DNA of 64,000 bases from Phialocephala subalpina (GCA_900073065.1 FJOG01000029.1:445210-509209), one strand, 5' to 3'; shown: positions 21,540 to 33,349, numbered from the stretch's first letter. Program-made: numbers and translations. The notes: a model not told the origin generated them from the letters alone.

Positions 21540-22660
21540 TGGAGATGAGGACCAGGTGGAGGTGAGTACTTACTTACTCACTAACTCATTCTACAGCCTC
21601 GCAAGAAGTCCATGGATTATGACCCCGCCAGCTTTAGAGAATACGAAGACGTGCGTTGGATAGCGCTCAGGGTCCTCAGATTCCTTGCGGAAGATTCGAA
21701 TACCAAGTCCACAAAGCCACTGCAACCATCGAGACGAGGTTTGAGTATCTGCTTCCGAATACGCTTCATCAGGATCTGGACGAAGGACTTCAGCAACGAC
21801 ACAACGAACCGGGAATGGGAAATATCAGAAATTATCACCAGTTCCTGTATCCCCGGCTAGCTGAGCTGAGCGCTTGCTCTCTTAGTTAAGATCCTTCAAA
21901 TTCCACTCCGCTGGTCTCGCCAACATTCCAGGGAGTCATTGAGCAGCACTCACGATTCCCAAGAACATCACTGAAGGTCAAATACCGAATCGATGAGGAG
22001 TTCTCTGGGGTACAAAGCTTCAAACCATACACTTGTCTTGGAATCGGAGGAGGAGGGGAATGGAGCTGGGTTGATACATGGACTTCGACACAGCACCACT
22101 TCCGTTTCTCCGAGTTCTCGATTCGAAGAAAGAGAGGACTTGCTACCCTCTTTGTTATCTCTTTATTACAACACAACGGAAATTGCAGGACGCATCGAAT
22201 AGAACAAGATCTCCCTCTCTCCCTTTGGGCTCGACCTCAACAGCTGCAGCAACGGAGACCTACGACAATGCGATACAGAATACTTCCACACCCATCACCA
22301 AGTGAGAAGCAGCGGAGAAGCAGAGCGCTCTGCCTGTGAACGTCTCCGGACCATACTCCACCCTGCCAATCCACAAGCCAAGCAAGGACAATCAAAAGGC
22401 CTTGACGACCCTGTGGGAAATTCTGGTGCCAAGTCTCCAAAGACTTGCGGAGACAATCAAAGCCTTGATCGGACCCCGGAGGAGACGAGTGCTGAGTCGA
22501 TGAAGAAGCCAAACCTCAGCCACGCAATAACGATCAAGGCCCCAGCAGCTGTGCGGAAAAATTCGAATACCAAGTCAACGATGAAACCAAATCTCGGTCG
22601 CGCAAGAACAACTACCGGTAAACGCCTTACTAGCCCCGGATAACGCGACTGCTAAGTCAA
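21540..22660 (+). pseudogene. Unknown gene or relic, first copy of a local duplication
   Basis: From 21656 the plus-strand frame is open and protein-like: RFEYQVHKATATIETRFEYL, DEGLQQRHNEPGMGNIRNYH. After a TAA at 21887 it continues in the same frame: GVIEQHSRFPRTSLKVKYRI, DEEFSGVQSFKPYTCLGIGG, GGEWSWVDTWTSTQHHFRFS. Further on, 22310-22500 gives ALPVNVSGPYSTLPIHK and ALTTLWEILVPSLQRLAETI in another frame with a TGA just upstream. Introns may explain some breaks (a GTGAGT...CTACAG candidate lies at 21562-21596 but is only 35 nt). I cannot build one clean model. The family is not recognised. Part of the sequence recurs at 22551-22870. Confidence 0.35.
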
Positions 22661-23030
22661 CGAAGAACCGATGGAGATAACCGAAGTCACTCAAGGGCAT
22701 AGTCGAAATGCTCTCAATACGTAGGCTTTGAATCTCTTGGAGATCAAACTTTCAAGCAATGTCCCAGTCTCAGGATCGAGGAAGTCGAAGAAAGAGAGCA
22801 GAGACACCCACGAACATCAATCCACGCCGTTTCTGATACTCGGTGTCTCTCGATTCGAAGAAAGCAATAGCTACTACCTCCTCTATCACAGCTCCCGGCT
22901 GCAGATAATCAGTTGCTGAAAAGCAATTGAGAAACCACGTCCGTGCGGCATATCGGAAAATCAAAGTACACGAAGCAGCATATAAAGACCAATTCTCGAG
23001 TGTCTGCTTCAAGAATGTTTGATGAAGAAG
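22551..23030 (+). pseudogene. Second, more decayed copy of the 21.6-kb relic
   Basis: The string ttcgaataccaagtc occurs at both about 21695 and 22563, and ctcgattcgaagaaag at about 22122 and 22850. The surrounding bases (accaagtc-acaa, ccgtttct...) are also similar, so 22551-22870 is a diverged partial duplicate. Translation gives KFEYQVNDET in parallel with KFEYQVHKAT-like sequence of the first copy. Farther right, VAEKQLRNHVRAAYRKIKVH and EAAYKDQFSSVCFKNV end at a TGA near 23023 and look like a C-terminus. No intact frame spans the copy. Confidence 0.35.
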
Positions 23031-23655
23031 TCGGAGATGAATGTTTCCCTTCCCGTACTTTGATGCAGCGCTTTTTCTTCATTGCGTTGCATTCGAATTT
23101 AGTTCGAGAAATGCGCTTGTTTGACTTTCTTCCTCTACTATTTTTCCTTTGCGTTGAATTTAAATTATGTTTGATTGAAGCACTTGCTACCTGTTTGAAT
23201 GCTAATTCAGTTTAGCGTTTTCAGTCTCCCAGCCTATCAAGAACAATCGAAGAGGCTAGATATGGCCAAGATACTGCAGTTAGCAAAGTCTCCCGGAATC
23301 AGCCCGCCCTAGTCTATGTCCACAGAAAGTGTGCCTTAGGAAGTCCAGACAAGGCTGAGAGACTGTAAGCGCTACTTGAATTACGCCTCTCTTGGCTCTT
23401 TTGGAGCGCTTGCTCCTCTTTTCTTATTCCAGCACATCACGACAACTCGAGACAGGATACAGTGTCCCTGTCGACGAAGGACAATATCGTTGATTGATTT
23501 CATCGCTATGGTGTCCATCGAACACCCCATTCGCTGCTCACCCAGCTTCAGAAGTGTTCCGACGAAAAGAAAGCAAACGCAGAATATCCCCCAGATGTAC
23601 GAAACCGAAAACGCTGTGGATACCTGGCAGAAGAGAACAGCAGCGCATGCCGAGC
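23031..23655. other. Intergenic
   Basis: No supported gene. It forms the 3' flank between the duplicated relics and the convergent minus-strand Cys-rich gene. Confidence 0.35.
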
Positions 23656-24550
23656 CTACTCCTCCATCTCATCCTCATCCTCACCAATATCCATACCCTC
23701 AGACTCAAGACCCTCACCGCTCTCATCCTCGGTCATGTCTTCGAATCCCATAGCCTCGTTATACTCGCGATGTCCGACCACGCACCTAGCCCAATCAATC
23801 TGCTTACGCTCCTTTTTGGTCGCACCACCATCCTCAGCCTCAGTATTCTTATCCAAAGGGGTCATATTGTCCTTATCAGCGTCAGGCTTAGTGTCACGCT
23901 CGCTTTGGATCTCGAGAACCTCGTGTTCAGGGATAGTGGCCAGGGAGGTGGCATTCTTGATGACATCGCTTACTCGGTGGACGTTGGCATTGAGTCGGTC
24001 ATGGATTTGCATGTAGACTTGGGCATCGTTCGGTCCGTTCTGTGCCTCTTGGAGTTGAATCTGTCCTATCAATCTGTTTTCAAGTTTTGTTAGCTTCCTT
24101 CACGTCTTCCGGTGTCACTTCGCTCTGCGCTTGAGTCTTGCTGCCTCTTTGGGTGGGCCAGGCACCGCGCAAGGTCAAATGGCAGTCTGGCCACTGGCCA
24201 CTCGAAGAGCGACGACAGCAAGGAAAGAAGGAAATGTCAACATACTCGACCATACCAAGACCTCTGAACTTCTCAATGCAGCTGACGCAATAGTAACTGC
24301 TACCCAGCTTCTTTTCATTGTTCTCATCAACACCACCAGTAAAGCAGAGCTCCTTGTTGTTCACCCCACATCCCAAACGAATCAGGTGGCTATGACCGCA
24401 GCGGTCTTTCTTGCGCGTTAGCTCTTGTCTTGTCTCTTCCCTATGGTCCATTGTAGAGATGTATGGAAGTGGGTATGGGTGAGTGAGGGCAGGAAGTAGT
24501 ATGGGGTAAGGGAGGATATACTCACAAACCCAGGTAATTGTTTGACACAT
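23656..24550 (-). CDS. Met-Cys-headed Cys/His-rich protein, 200 aa
   Basis: Three exons: 24550-24526, 24405-24246 and 24073-23656. Intron 1 has GTGAGT and a GCTAAC branch; intron 2 is 172 nt with donor GTATGT, branch GCTAAC and acceptor ACAG. They encode 200 aa. The head is MCQTITWVYRCGHSHLIRLG followed by C-G-V-N and later YYCVSCIEKF, so Cys and His are arranged as in a small zinc-binding module. A helical middle (LIGQIQLQEAQNGPNDAQVY) and a strongly acidic C-terminus (DEDEMEE) follow. The first intron placement brings CGH close to the start, as in the neighbouring gene at 26022-27463 (PSCGHK). The family and function are not recognised; a zinc-dependent regulatory role is a guess. Confidence 0.6.
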
Positions 24551-26021
24551 CTTGCCGCTCGCTGTTCGACCTCGACTCAGAAGTGTCCTTGATTGTCAGA
24601 AAGAGATCGTCTCTTCTGTTGTGATATGTTGTCGGATTCGTGGCTGTAGATCGAAAATCGAGGCGGACGTGGGAGTAATCACAGAGCTCGTCGGCGGCGT
24701 TGGTTCTTGACCTTGGGAAAGTGCAGGCGTCGATTCTCGATTCTTAATTGTCCCTCGAGTCTCAGTACAGATCTGGTGTACACTCGCCCTCCACAAGATT
24801 GGAGGTATGTTGATCTTGGCGTTGGTGTTGTGAGTTGGAGTTCGTGGTTGCGAGAATACCCTCATTCCCACCAAAAGCCGCTAAGGTATCTTATCAAGCG
24901 AGTCAGCTTTCATCACCATTGTCCCGAAAGCGGAGGGACAATTAAAGACTCACCTTTACTTTCGACTTCTACCTCTTTGCCTTTGGTACTTGTCATTGTA
25001 CTGAAGCAACCGGGACATTCAGCTTTCAAGTAACCATGAGAGCAATACAGATATTTCCGCAGTCCTCTTTTACAAGACCGTGCTTGACGCAAACTGAAGG
25101 CTGGTCGCTCATGACAATGACCCAGGCTCTTTGAGCGATTTGGACCTCGAAAATACGATCAGGTCAATTGTCCCAACGAGGTTGGGAACATTGCACTTAC
25201 TGCCTGTGTATTGACAGCCTCACTGTTTTGAACCCCACTCTCATGCATTTCGTTGTACAGTATTGTGCTACATGGCCCTTGTTTTGAATTTTCTTTTTCT
25301 TGAAACCTTAAGAAGTACATAATTTTTTCTGTTTTAATTAGTTAGAAAGGCAAAATAGTGGATTCGATTCGATATGTGACTACTACCACATGTGTAGTGT
25401 TGCTGCATGTCTACATTAGCGAACGCCCGACTACTGTGTAGCGTGGAACCAGAGGTGCATCGGGCGAGGCATATTTCAAGTCAGATTCTCGGATACACGA
25501 TATGACGCACAAGCCTATACTACTTGAATTGGGACACATGGCGCGTTAATGGCGTTGATTCCGGTCCGCCTGTCGATTCAGCGTCGAAACTAAGTTACTT
25601 CTTAGATGGTATTTTCAATTGGAAGTCTGGAAGATTAGGACATTGTTAAAGACGTGAGGGGTATTCTAGCCATAGAGTAAAAGGCGTGAGTTTGTCATGT
25701 ATGACAAGATAAGGAGATCGAACTAAAGGAGCCTAGTATTGGAATTCGACTCTACAACAATTAGAGGGACAACACCCTCGCGCGCCTCATTCTTGCATGC
25801 TGAAGTGCCAGTACAGCCGATGGTGGTATCGTTTCTTTGGTTGAATCAACCGCTGAAGGCGAAACAGCTTGGCGTCTTGTTATCGCATGTTGAAGTGTCC
25901 TTTCCGCTGCTCTGCGTATGATTGCATCGATTAAGTCGGCGATGAGTTCGTCTTCACCTGTCTGCAGCTTCAAGGACTCTTCTTCCCTGCCAAGAGTGTC
26001 TTTACTGACGCTCTTCTCCTT
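24551..26021. other. Intergenic
   Basis: About 1.5 kb with short, mutually antisense frames only. No domain, RNA gene or clear repeat. Confidence 0.35.
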
Positions 26022-27463
26022 TCACTCTCGACGAACCTGCTTGGATGCCCAATTGTCATCCCCACCGCGCATATGAACTTTCTCATCAGAAGTCGAGTTC
26101 CTCTCAGAGGAAGATTTGGAGGAACCAGCCTGGCGCCTCATTCTTGGCTGTCGAAGTATCCTTGGAGCCCGCGGTGGTGCCGTCGCTTTGATTGGGCCCC
26201 GAATTCGTTCAATTTGACCGGTATGTGGATTCCAGAACTCGGGCTTCACTTCGCGAAGGTTGTGCTCTACCCGCCTCCCATCTGGCTCTAGATGAATTTG
26301 CTTGGGAGCCGAGCTGCCATTCGAAGCCCTGAACCTGTTTTCACCTTTGTCGTCGCCATCTTCAACAGCCCATTTCCCCCTTTCCTTCCAAGTTGGACCT
26401 TGTTCGTTATCATCCGGCATAGCATATGAATTCATCTGTATCGTGGAAGTATCCACCTCTCTAAAAACAAGATTGTTGTCATTGAAGATTGCGATTACCT
26501 CATTATCCGTCTTCTCAAGGAAAAACATCCACCTCGCCATTTTCCAAAGAGTTTAAAGGCGATTGAGATATGCTCCAATTCCTCCTTGGGTTTGTCAAGC
26601 TCATCAGTCGGTGCCTCTGCATACTCCACATGCAACGGAGATCCTTCTTCGCTGTTACCTAACCGGGAATCCATCGATTGCGTTGGATGGGCTTGAGCAG
26701 TTTGACTATGTTCCACAAATGCATTGAGTCGATCTCTGAGCTTGACCTTGCCGACCCCATTAGCCGTTGCCTGCTGCTTGTCGACGTTCATCTGGGAAGT
26801 CGACCCCACTTCCAGATTTGCTTGTAGCTCATTCATCACAGCCTTTTGTTTCGCGTGCTCTGCTTGTCTCCGTGCTGCTGTTTCTGCTTCAAGCTGTTCA
26901 CCCTCCTCCGATGAAGTCTCTGCAAGGCTCTGCTGTATGGCTTCAATATCACCGGCTTCATCACCAAGTTCGAACTCGGCTGGTCGGTAAGTTCGATGCG
27001 CAAAATCGGAGCCAGGCACGAAAAGAGGATTGTCATACTCATTATCCTCATCCTTGCCTTGTGCCCTCCGTCTCGCCATCCTCTCTCTCGCCAACATAAT
27101 CCTCACAACGTTGGCATCACTCATAGTGCCCATATTTGTCCCCCTTCTCATCAACTCGTTAATCAACCCGGGGCCCTCGATTCGCATCATGCCGTTTGCC
27201 ACCCGGTCCCTGTTGTAGTCGTGAGCTTGACATAGGTCGCACTTTTGGTTATAGAAATCAAAAGTGTCGCGGAGCCTGAGGAAGCGACAGGCAGGGTTTT
27301 GACCTTTGGGATTCAGTTGGTGGGCTCGGCAGGGAGTTCGGACTAAGACTGGGAGATATGTTAGTGGTGGAGAAGAGATAGTAGGAGAGGAGAACATGGG
27401 TTAGACAAAACCTTTATGACCGCATGAAGGGTGAGTGTACCAGTCGCAGTCTAGGACACACAT
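26022..27463 (-). CDS. Met-Cys-headed Cys/His-rich protein, 446 aa
   Basis: Exons 27463-27412, 27348-26499 and 26460-26022 encode 446 aa. Intron 1 is 63 nt (donor GTTTTG, acceptor CCCAG). Intron 2 is only 38 nt (GTAATC...TTTTTAG) but restores the frame between IMR and EVDTSTIQ. The head MCVLDCDWYTHPSCGHKVLV continues with further Cys (TPCRAHQ, PACRF, KCDLCQAHDYN), a clear metal-binding-like cluster within 65 residues. Then come an R/E-rich helical part (ARERMARRRAQGKDEDNEYD), long low-complexity acidic/Gln stretches, and a basic C-terminus with RAPRILRQPRMRRQ. It may be nuclear (inference from basic tail). If intron 2 is rejected, the gene would be frame-broken at 26500. Confidence 0.6.
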
Positions 27464-28775
27464 CTTTGCGTTCCCTTGTTGCAGATGCTAGTTCGAGATG
27501 GTTGCGGTGGCAAGTTGAATGCGACAATGCCTTCGGCGTCGATCCGAGTCTTGTACAACAGATGAAGTGAGTGAGAGACTATCGTTGGAGTGAGTGTTTG
27601 GTGTCGGGTCGCGTGGTGGTTTGAACGACCAGGTGAGTGACTGGTGTTGTAATTATACAAGTTGATAACCGAATACCGGGGTTGACAAGTAACGGACGCA
27701 CACGGTTACAATGGTATGAATGCGGTGAAGGATGGAAGATGATTTCGTTCCGAGGTGGAGATTTATGTTGGGTTGCGACCAGGTTGAGAGGGAAGGTGCA
27801 GATGGGGGAGGGTGCTTCCTTCCCTTTTTCACTCTCCACAACCACTTCACTTCACGAGGAATGGAACACAACTTCATTCGAAGCGAGGGAGGAATATATT
27901 TCATTTGCTTGTAATTATCTCTATGGATGGTGCTGCGCGGGTGTCAACCAAATCACCCACGATCCACTCTACTTCAACCCAATGTGTAGTTCGTTGCAAA
28001 CCCTCGTAGTGGAAGAGATTTGAATATCCCTACCCACTTCAGAATATGTCCAATGTCCTACAACATGTCACCATTGACGGTCAAAAAAAGGGGATGTGAA
28101 AGAGGTAGGTCGCGTTCCAGTGAACAATGCAAAGGTCGAGACACAGAAGAGGGGTACGCGGGAANNNNNNNNNNNNNNNNNNNNNNNNNNNNNNNNNNNN
28201 NNNNNNNNNNNNNNNNNNNNNNNNNNNNNNNNNNNNNNNNNNNNNNNNNNNNNNNNNNNNNNNNNNNNNNNNNNNNNNNNNNNNNNNNNNNNNNNNNNNN
28301 NNNNNNNNNNNNNNNNNNNNNNNNNNNNNNNNNNNNNNNNNNNNNNNNNNNNNNNNNNNNNNNNNNNNNNNNNNNNNNNNNNNNNNNNNNNNNNNNNNNN
28401 NNNNNNNNNNNNNNNNNNNNNNNNNNNNNNNNNNNNNNNNNNNNNNNNNNNNNNNNNNNNNNNNNNNNNNNNNNNNNNNNNNNNNNNNNNNNNNNNNNNN
28501 NNNNNNNNNNNNNNNNNNNNNNNNNNNNNNNNNNNNNNNNNNNNNNNNNNNNNNNNNNNNNNNNNNNNNNNNNNNNNNNNNNNNNNNTATGAGAGGGGGT
28601 CGAGAATGAGCAGATCACTTAGCATTCACGAAAAATAGTCAGGACACAAAAAGTCAAAGAAGAAAATTGTTTATTAAACATTTACAGAAGAAAGGAAGTG
28701 AATTGATGGACCAGCTATTTGGAGGGACTCGAGAGAAATTGGAAAGAGCTTACACCTCATAGGCAGACTAACAGC
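27464..28775. other. Intergenic with assembly gap
   Basis: Promoter region of the gene at 26022-27463, then unassigned sequence and a run of N at 28165-28587 (423 bp). Frames spanning the N run are meaningless. Nothing else is supported. Confidence 0.5.
28165..28587. other. Assembly gap (N run)
   Basis: 423 undetermined bases; any sequence across it is unknown. Confidence 1.
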
Positions 28776-30338
28776 CTACCCTTCAAAAGCAGTCCAGTAC
28801 TTCCTCACCGTTCTCAACGATCCATCAATATCCCACCCAAGCTCCTCATACTCATACAATCGTTTAGCGAACTCCTCATCACCAAGTCCCGGCACATCAC
28901 TCCCAGGAGCGACGACATTCCACCCTTGATCGAACACAGATTGCAACAGCTCCAAGCAGGCGCTGAATGGCCACTTGACCATGGCAATAGCCTCCATTAC
29001 GAATTGTTGCGCGGGCAAGACGATTGCTTGAACTTTAGCTCCGAGGCCCGCGGCAGTAGCTTGATTGAGGAGATGAGTGAGGTGATTCGAGAGAATACTG
29101 AGACGCATGGTAGTGCGGTCGACACGAGGAAGATCTTGTAACTGTGAACGGTCAGCGACCGTCAGAGCATTAACAGCAGTGCGGAAGGCATCTAACAACT
29201 TTGGGTCTGGATAGTGAGCCATGAGGTACGACTCGTATGCTACGAGCGCATCATCGAAAGAATCAACGCTCTCCACCCCCTCTTTCGACACGCCAAAATT
29301 TCGGAACGAGAGCATGCCTTCAACTGGAGGATGGAAGTCGAACAACTGCTCAGCGGCGAGTTGGATGTTATGAACAAGGTTATACCAAGCGAGAGCTTTG
29401 GGCGTGGGACCAAGTGAAGTGATGATTTCACCTTGGTAGTTCTTGATGTCTCGCATTAGTGCTTTACGGGGAGTTACGTCGTTGAACATTGACTGGTAGG
29501 GGTGTTGGCGAGATGTCCATGCTGCGAAGGACTCGATAAGGTTGAGGTCTACCATCATGAGATCTTCGAGGGAGGAGGTTTGAGCAGAGGAGGGGAGGGG
29601 GATCCACTCACCGCGAGGACCAATTGTATGATCCTGTCGATGTTCTCCATAGAGTTCTAGACGATCGTTGATGGCAAGAGACTCTCTCGCTGCCATGAAA
29701 CTCACCTGATCTAGCGGAGAAAGATTCTCCGCGTAGATGGTGACGATTCGCTGGAATTGTCTGGAAGGGTCAGCTTCCTCAACAAGGAAATTCCCCTCAA
29801 CTTCCATGACTCTCTTCCATCTCTGGAATCTCATCAAGTGAGGCTGCTCCCACGGAACGAAATCAAAGTTCGCCCGCTCAGAAGCGCGCATCTCTTCGAC
29901 TCGGAACAGGACCTCATCGCGGTACTCCAAGTCGAAGGGGCCATCGAGGAGGTACTCCAAGTAGTCTACGATATCAGCGTCCAGCGCTGATTCAGCAGAG
30001 AGGCCATCGGGGAGATGAGTGTCGTTATTCTCCATACACCAATCTTTGAACGAGTCAGGGAAGACGTCCTGATTTTCGGCTTCGAGGGCTTGGACGCGTT
30101 GGAGTTCCTGGTCGCGGAGGATCACGTCTTGAAGTTCGCGCTCAACCTCCTCTTGGTGGGCTAAGACAGTTTGCATGTCTGGATTTTGGCAGAAAGAGCA
30201 GGTTGGGACGCCCACGGATGGGCCGAGGACGACGTGGTCTGGCGTGCCGATTGCGTCGCAGCGACCTGGCCCTTGAGCTGGGATTGGAGCTTGAGTAGTT
30301 CCACAGCGGACACACTGGAAGATAGTACCGAAACACAT
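28776..30338 (-). CDS. Met-Cys-headed large helical protein, 520 aa
   Basis: A single exon of 520 aa starting MCFGTIFQCVRCGTTQAPIP. A C-x2-C pair (CVRC) and a second pair (CSFC, about residue 60) make a zinc-ribbon-like head, again beginning Met-Cys as in the two genes upstream. A long helical tail follows (EEVERELQDVILRDQELQRV and similar). It has no transmembrane segment or enzymatic motif that I recognise. The upstream in-frame extension (68 codons) is low-complexity sequence from a GAGAT microsatellite and is not used; the ATG at 30338 fits the sister genes. Function unknown. Confidence 0.65.
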   Translation of the reverse strand: MCFGTIFQCVRCGTTQAPIPAQGPGRCDAIGTPDHVVLGPSVGVPTCSFCQNPDMQTVLAHQEEVERELQDVILRDQELQRVQALEAENQDVFPDSFKDWCMENNDTHLPDGLSAESALDADIVDYLEYLLDGPFDLEYRDEVLFRVEEMRASERANFDFVPWEQPHLMRFQRWKRVMEVEGNFLVEEADPSRQFQRIVTIYAENLSPLDQVSFMAARESLAINDRLELYGEHRQDHTIGPRGEWIPLPSSAQTSSLEDLMMVDLNLIESFAAWTSRQHPYQSMFNDVTPRKALMRDIKNYQGEIITSLGPTPKALAWYNLVHNIQLAAEQLFDFHPPVEGMLSFRNFGVSKEGVESVDSFDDALVAYESYLMAHYPDPKLLDAFRTAVNALTVADRSQLQDLPRVDRTTMRLSILSNHLTHLLNQATAAGLGAKVQAIVLPAQQFVMEAIAMVKWPFSACLELLQSVFDQGWNVVAPGSDVPGLGDEEFAKRLYEYEELGWDIDGSLRTVRKYWTAFEG

Positions 30339-30457
30339 TGTGTTTTGGCTGCTGGGTTGGTACAGTATGAAGAGCGAAAAAGTGTAGAAGTACTGGTAAT
30401 CTACAACTGCTGTTAGATTGGGATCTAGTAAGTAGCTGTAGAGTAGTCGATGTGCCG

Positions 30458-30499
30458 TGAGATGAGATGAGATGAGATGAGATGAGATGAGATGAGATG
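30458..30499. repeat. Pentamer microsatellite (TGAGA)n
   Basis: About eight perfect copies of the pentamer tgaga over 42 bp, located 120 bp upstream of the start of the 520-aa Met-Cys-headed gene. It lies in that gene's presumed 5' leader or promoter. Confidence 0.95.
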
Positions 30500-31187
30500 C
30501 AGAACCCGAGACCTTGGACGAGTCATGCGGATTTATCCTCATCTCTACTCACCTGTTTTGTGAGCTTAAGGTAGCAGACCTCAAACACAATAAGGAATTT
30601 TTGAATATATCAAGGCTTGAAAACAGTCCCATTGTTGGAAAGACAAAGGATGGCAGGCGGAGGGAGACGAAGAGATGTAGAAGGGCTGTTTTGAAAAACA
30701 AAGCAAGACATGGGAACAAAGAACCATTGTTTAGATGAAAGCAGGATTGTTGATGAAAGACACCAATTGAGACTGCGAAACTGAAACATAGAAGAGCCTC
30801 CTTTGAGAAGTGGGTCAAATTGGCAAGGCCTTTGCAGAACATTCGTCCTGACATCCGAGATGTAACGAGAATTCAGGACATCAGTTGAGAATTAAAATGG
30901 GCATGGCCCCACTTGAAGGCAGCGTGATAGTGAAATATGACATATTTGTTCTCCTAGAACTCCTCAAGTACAATTATGCATCTGAATGTGAGAATGGCAC
31001 TCTGATGCCGTGCCATGCATTTTTGAAATTAACTCGCCCAAAATGCTGTCGCTCGCGGCGACTTTCTGAAATCTTACATGCTCGAACACGACAACGCCTA
31101 GTTTCATTATCCATTCCTTTCCATTCATCGCTCCAAGCTCCAAGCGCCTTCTGCAAACAACTTATGGTATGACCTTTCCTCATGTGC
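30500..31187. other. Intergenic
   Basis: Between the 520-aa gene (promoter side) and the 3' end of DUG3. No supported gene or RNA. Confidence 0.4.
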
Positions 31188-32736
31188 TCAATTCAACTCC
31201 GGGAAATACTGCGCAATTTTGTTCGGATCACCATACGTTCTTCGCGGTGGCGAATCTGGGATCGGAGGCTCTTGCTGGGGTTGAGGTTGAGGATTTGCCT
31301 GATCTTGCACTACAATCGATGCCCTCTTCTTCTTGGTATTGCCTTGCTCGACTGTTCTCGGCTCTTGCACGGGAAGGTTGTGTACCGAAGTCAGGTGGCG
31401 GAGATCGGATGGCGGAGGGTTGAAGCGTGGAATGACTTCGTTCGCAGGAGACAGGGCGGGAGAGGCGGAACGGCTATGCATCGATGGCAGGAAGGTGTTT
31501 GCTATGTTTTCGTGGAGACTCGCCGAGAGGGCAGACTTTCTGCCATTGAGTAGGCTAGGTGTGGCAGCAGGGCTGGCGATGCCATTGAGGCCTTTCTCGT
31601 TCGAAACCAGTCCTTTGTCTTGGACGTATTGGGAGGATCGAGAGTGGTAGGGGTTGTAGTTGTAATACTCGTCAATGATCGGGTGGACCATAACAGTTTG
31701 CTTATGGATGGTTAATATCGAATTGGTTGGCACTGTCACCCAGCTTTCTGTTCAGTGTTAGTGAGTGAAGAATGACCGAATGTGGACCAGGGAATACCTC
31801 TTTCAAAAGTCAAGGGCTCGCTAGCAACCAATACAATGTCTGCACCCTTGTCTCGTCGATCCATCTGATATTCTCCTTTGCTGCTCTTGTCCTCCCATGT
31901 GGTGCCAGAAGAGTAGTACAAACTCGCCGCCTCATCCGTGCGACTGCTCACATATCGAGAGCAGACGACGCTATGTCCATCCGTGACCGCGAAGTTAAGA
32001 AGACTTCTGGTATCAACCTTCTCATCCCTGACCACATCCTCTGGGATTTCAGCAATGAAGTCGTTGATCTGCTTGATCGCCTTGAGCATTGCTTGTCGTA
32101 TGACTGTAGGGCCAAAGCCAGCTGCTGGCGGCATGCTTGGATCGTATCCCATTCGCTCCAGAGTATCGAGAAACAATGCAAATGCCCACTCGCTATCCGT
32201 GCCACCTTGAACACCGAGATACCACTTGTCTGCCAATCGCTGACCCAACTTCCTCTTGATCTGCTTCCAGCCGCCCAAACCTCCATTGTGCATCCACATC
32301 AAACTTCCGTGGCAGAATGGGTGGCAGTTGTCATCGCTTAGAGATCCTTCGGTTGTAGCTCGTACATGGGCGAAAATGAGGTGGGAGGCGGTCTTTGAGG
32401 CAATTCGTTGCAAGTTAACGCAATTCCACGCTGGCGTTGTTGATGTAAATATGCATGGTTCTGGGCCAAGTTTCGGGTCGGTATAATATCCAATGCCAAA
32501 TCCATCACCTAGACTATGATCAGTATCGAGACCTGGGGTTTGGAGGAACAACGAACCATTGTGAGGCCTTCGCATGTCCAGCCGCAGACGAGAATCAAAC
32601 GACTGTGTGAGGATCGAATGTGTCGGGTCCAGAATAAGCTTGGAAAGCAGTATTTCGTCAGAACCTTTGTACACCTTTGCAAGTTAGTGGTGAATTTCTC
32701 CGATCTAGAAGCTGTCCGTACCATGAAGCGACACAT
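31188..32736 (-). CDS. DUG3: Dug3-type class II glutamine amidotransferase
   Basis: Four exons (32736-32722, 32674-32557, 32508-31798, 31747-31188) encode 467 aa. The tiny first exon gives MCRFM, so Cys2 becomes the N-terminal nucleophile expected of class II (Ntn) glutamine amidotransferases after Met removal. Following motifs fit Dug3: RPHNGDGFGIGYYTD, FAHVRATTEGSLSDDNCHPF, WMHNGGLGGW and GTDSEWAFALFLD. Dug3 works with Dug2 to cleave the gamma-glutamyl bond of glutathione in the cytosolic DUG pathway, allowing its use as a sulphur or nitrogen source. The last about 110 residues are Ser/Pro/Gln-rich and likely disordered. The exon-intron model restores WVTVPTNSILTIHKQTVMVH at the last junction. 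It is divergent from MGM1 with a 613-bp shared promoter. Confidence 0.9.
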
Positions 32737-33349
32737 CTTGTCGGAGCTGATTCAACTTGGTTCACGCGTCGTAATGGCCGGATGGGTTCTGTGCTTTAAT
32801 TATAACGATCAGTTCCTCAATTGACGGCAGAAAAATGCGCGTATCAAGACGTCTGGCTTTTATTATGCAGGTGGTTGTTGTCTGAGTCAGTCTTCAGGTC
32901 TCGGTCGGAGCGGCGAGGCTGAGATGGCGCAATACCGGTCAAATCTGAAAGGACAGCTTGGAAGAAACGACTGAAAAGGGGCTCGTGCAGTTGAAGCTCC
33001 CTCGTGGTACAGAGAGTTGAAGGAAAATCGCTCAAACCCGGAAAAAGAAAATATTACATAGATTGTTATCCTGTTTGCTTTTCATAATGTTCAAGGCGCG
33101 GCTGGGAGATCCACAAAGGAGAGGCTACTCCAGGAAAGCTGCATGAACGCCACACTTCACTAGCCACAGAAACCAGCCTCATACCTCCAGCCACACTTAA
33201 TGCACGCCACTTTCGTCGGAACCTTGATGCTTGGATTATCAGTCAACGATTCATGCTTGCTGCGAGCATCAATGTCCAGCTCGTGAATAGCATCTCATGA
33301 TTTCTCAACAAATATACCACCTCCTGCTACATACCCACGCCTGGCTACC
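32737..33349. promoter_or_regulatory. Divergent promoter region DUG3 / MGM1
   Basis: A 613-bp spacer between two head-to-head housekeeping genes; both transcripts must start within it. No specific factor sites are claimed. Confidence 0.5.

Noticed and set aside
28020..28638. Long open frames across the N run
   Set aside because: They consist of undetermined bases; no protein can be read.
30339..30542. 68-residue N-terminal extension of the 520-aa protein
   Set aside because: Low-complexity translation of the pentamer microsatellite; the Met-Cys start fits the sister genes.
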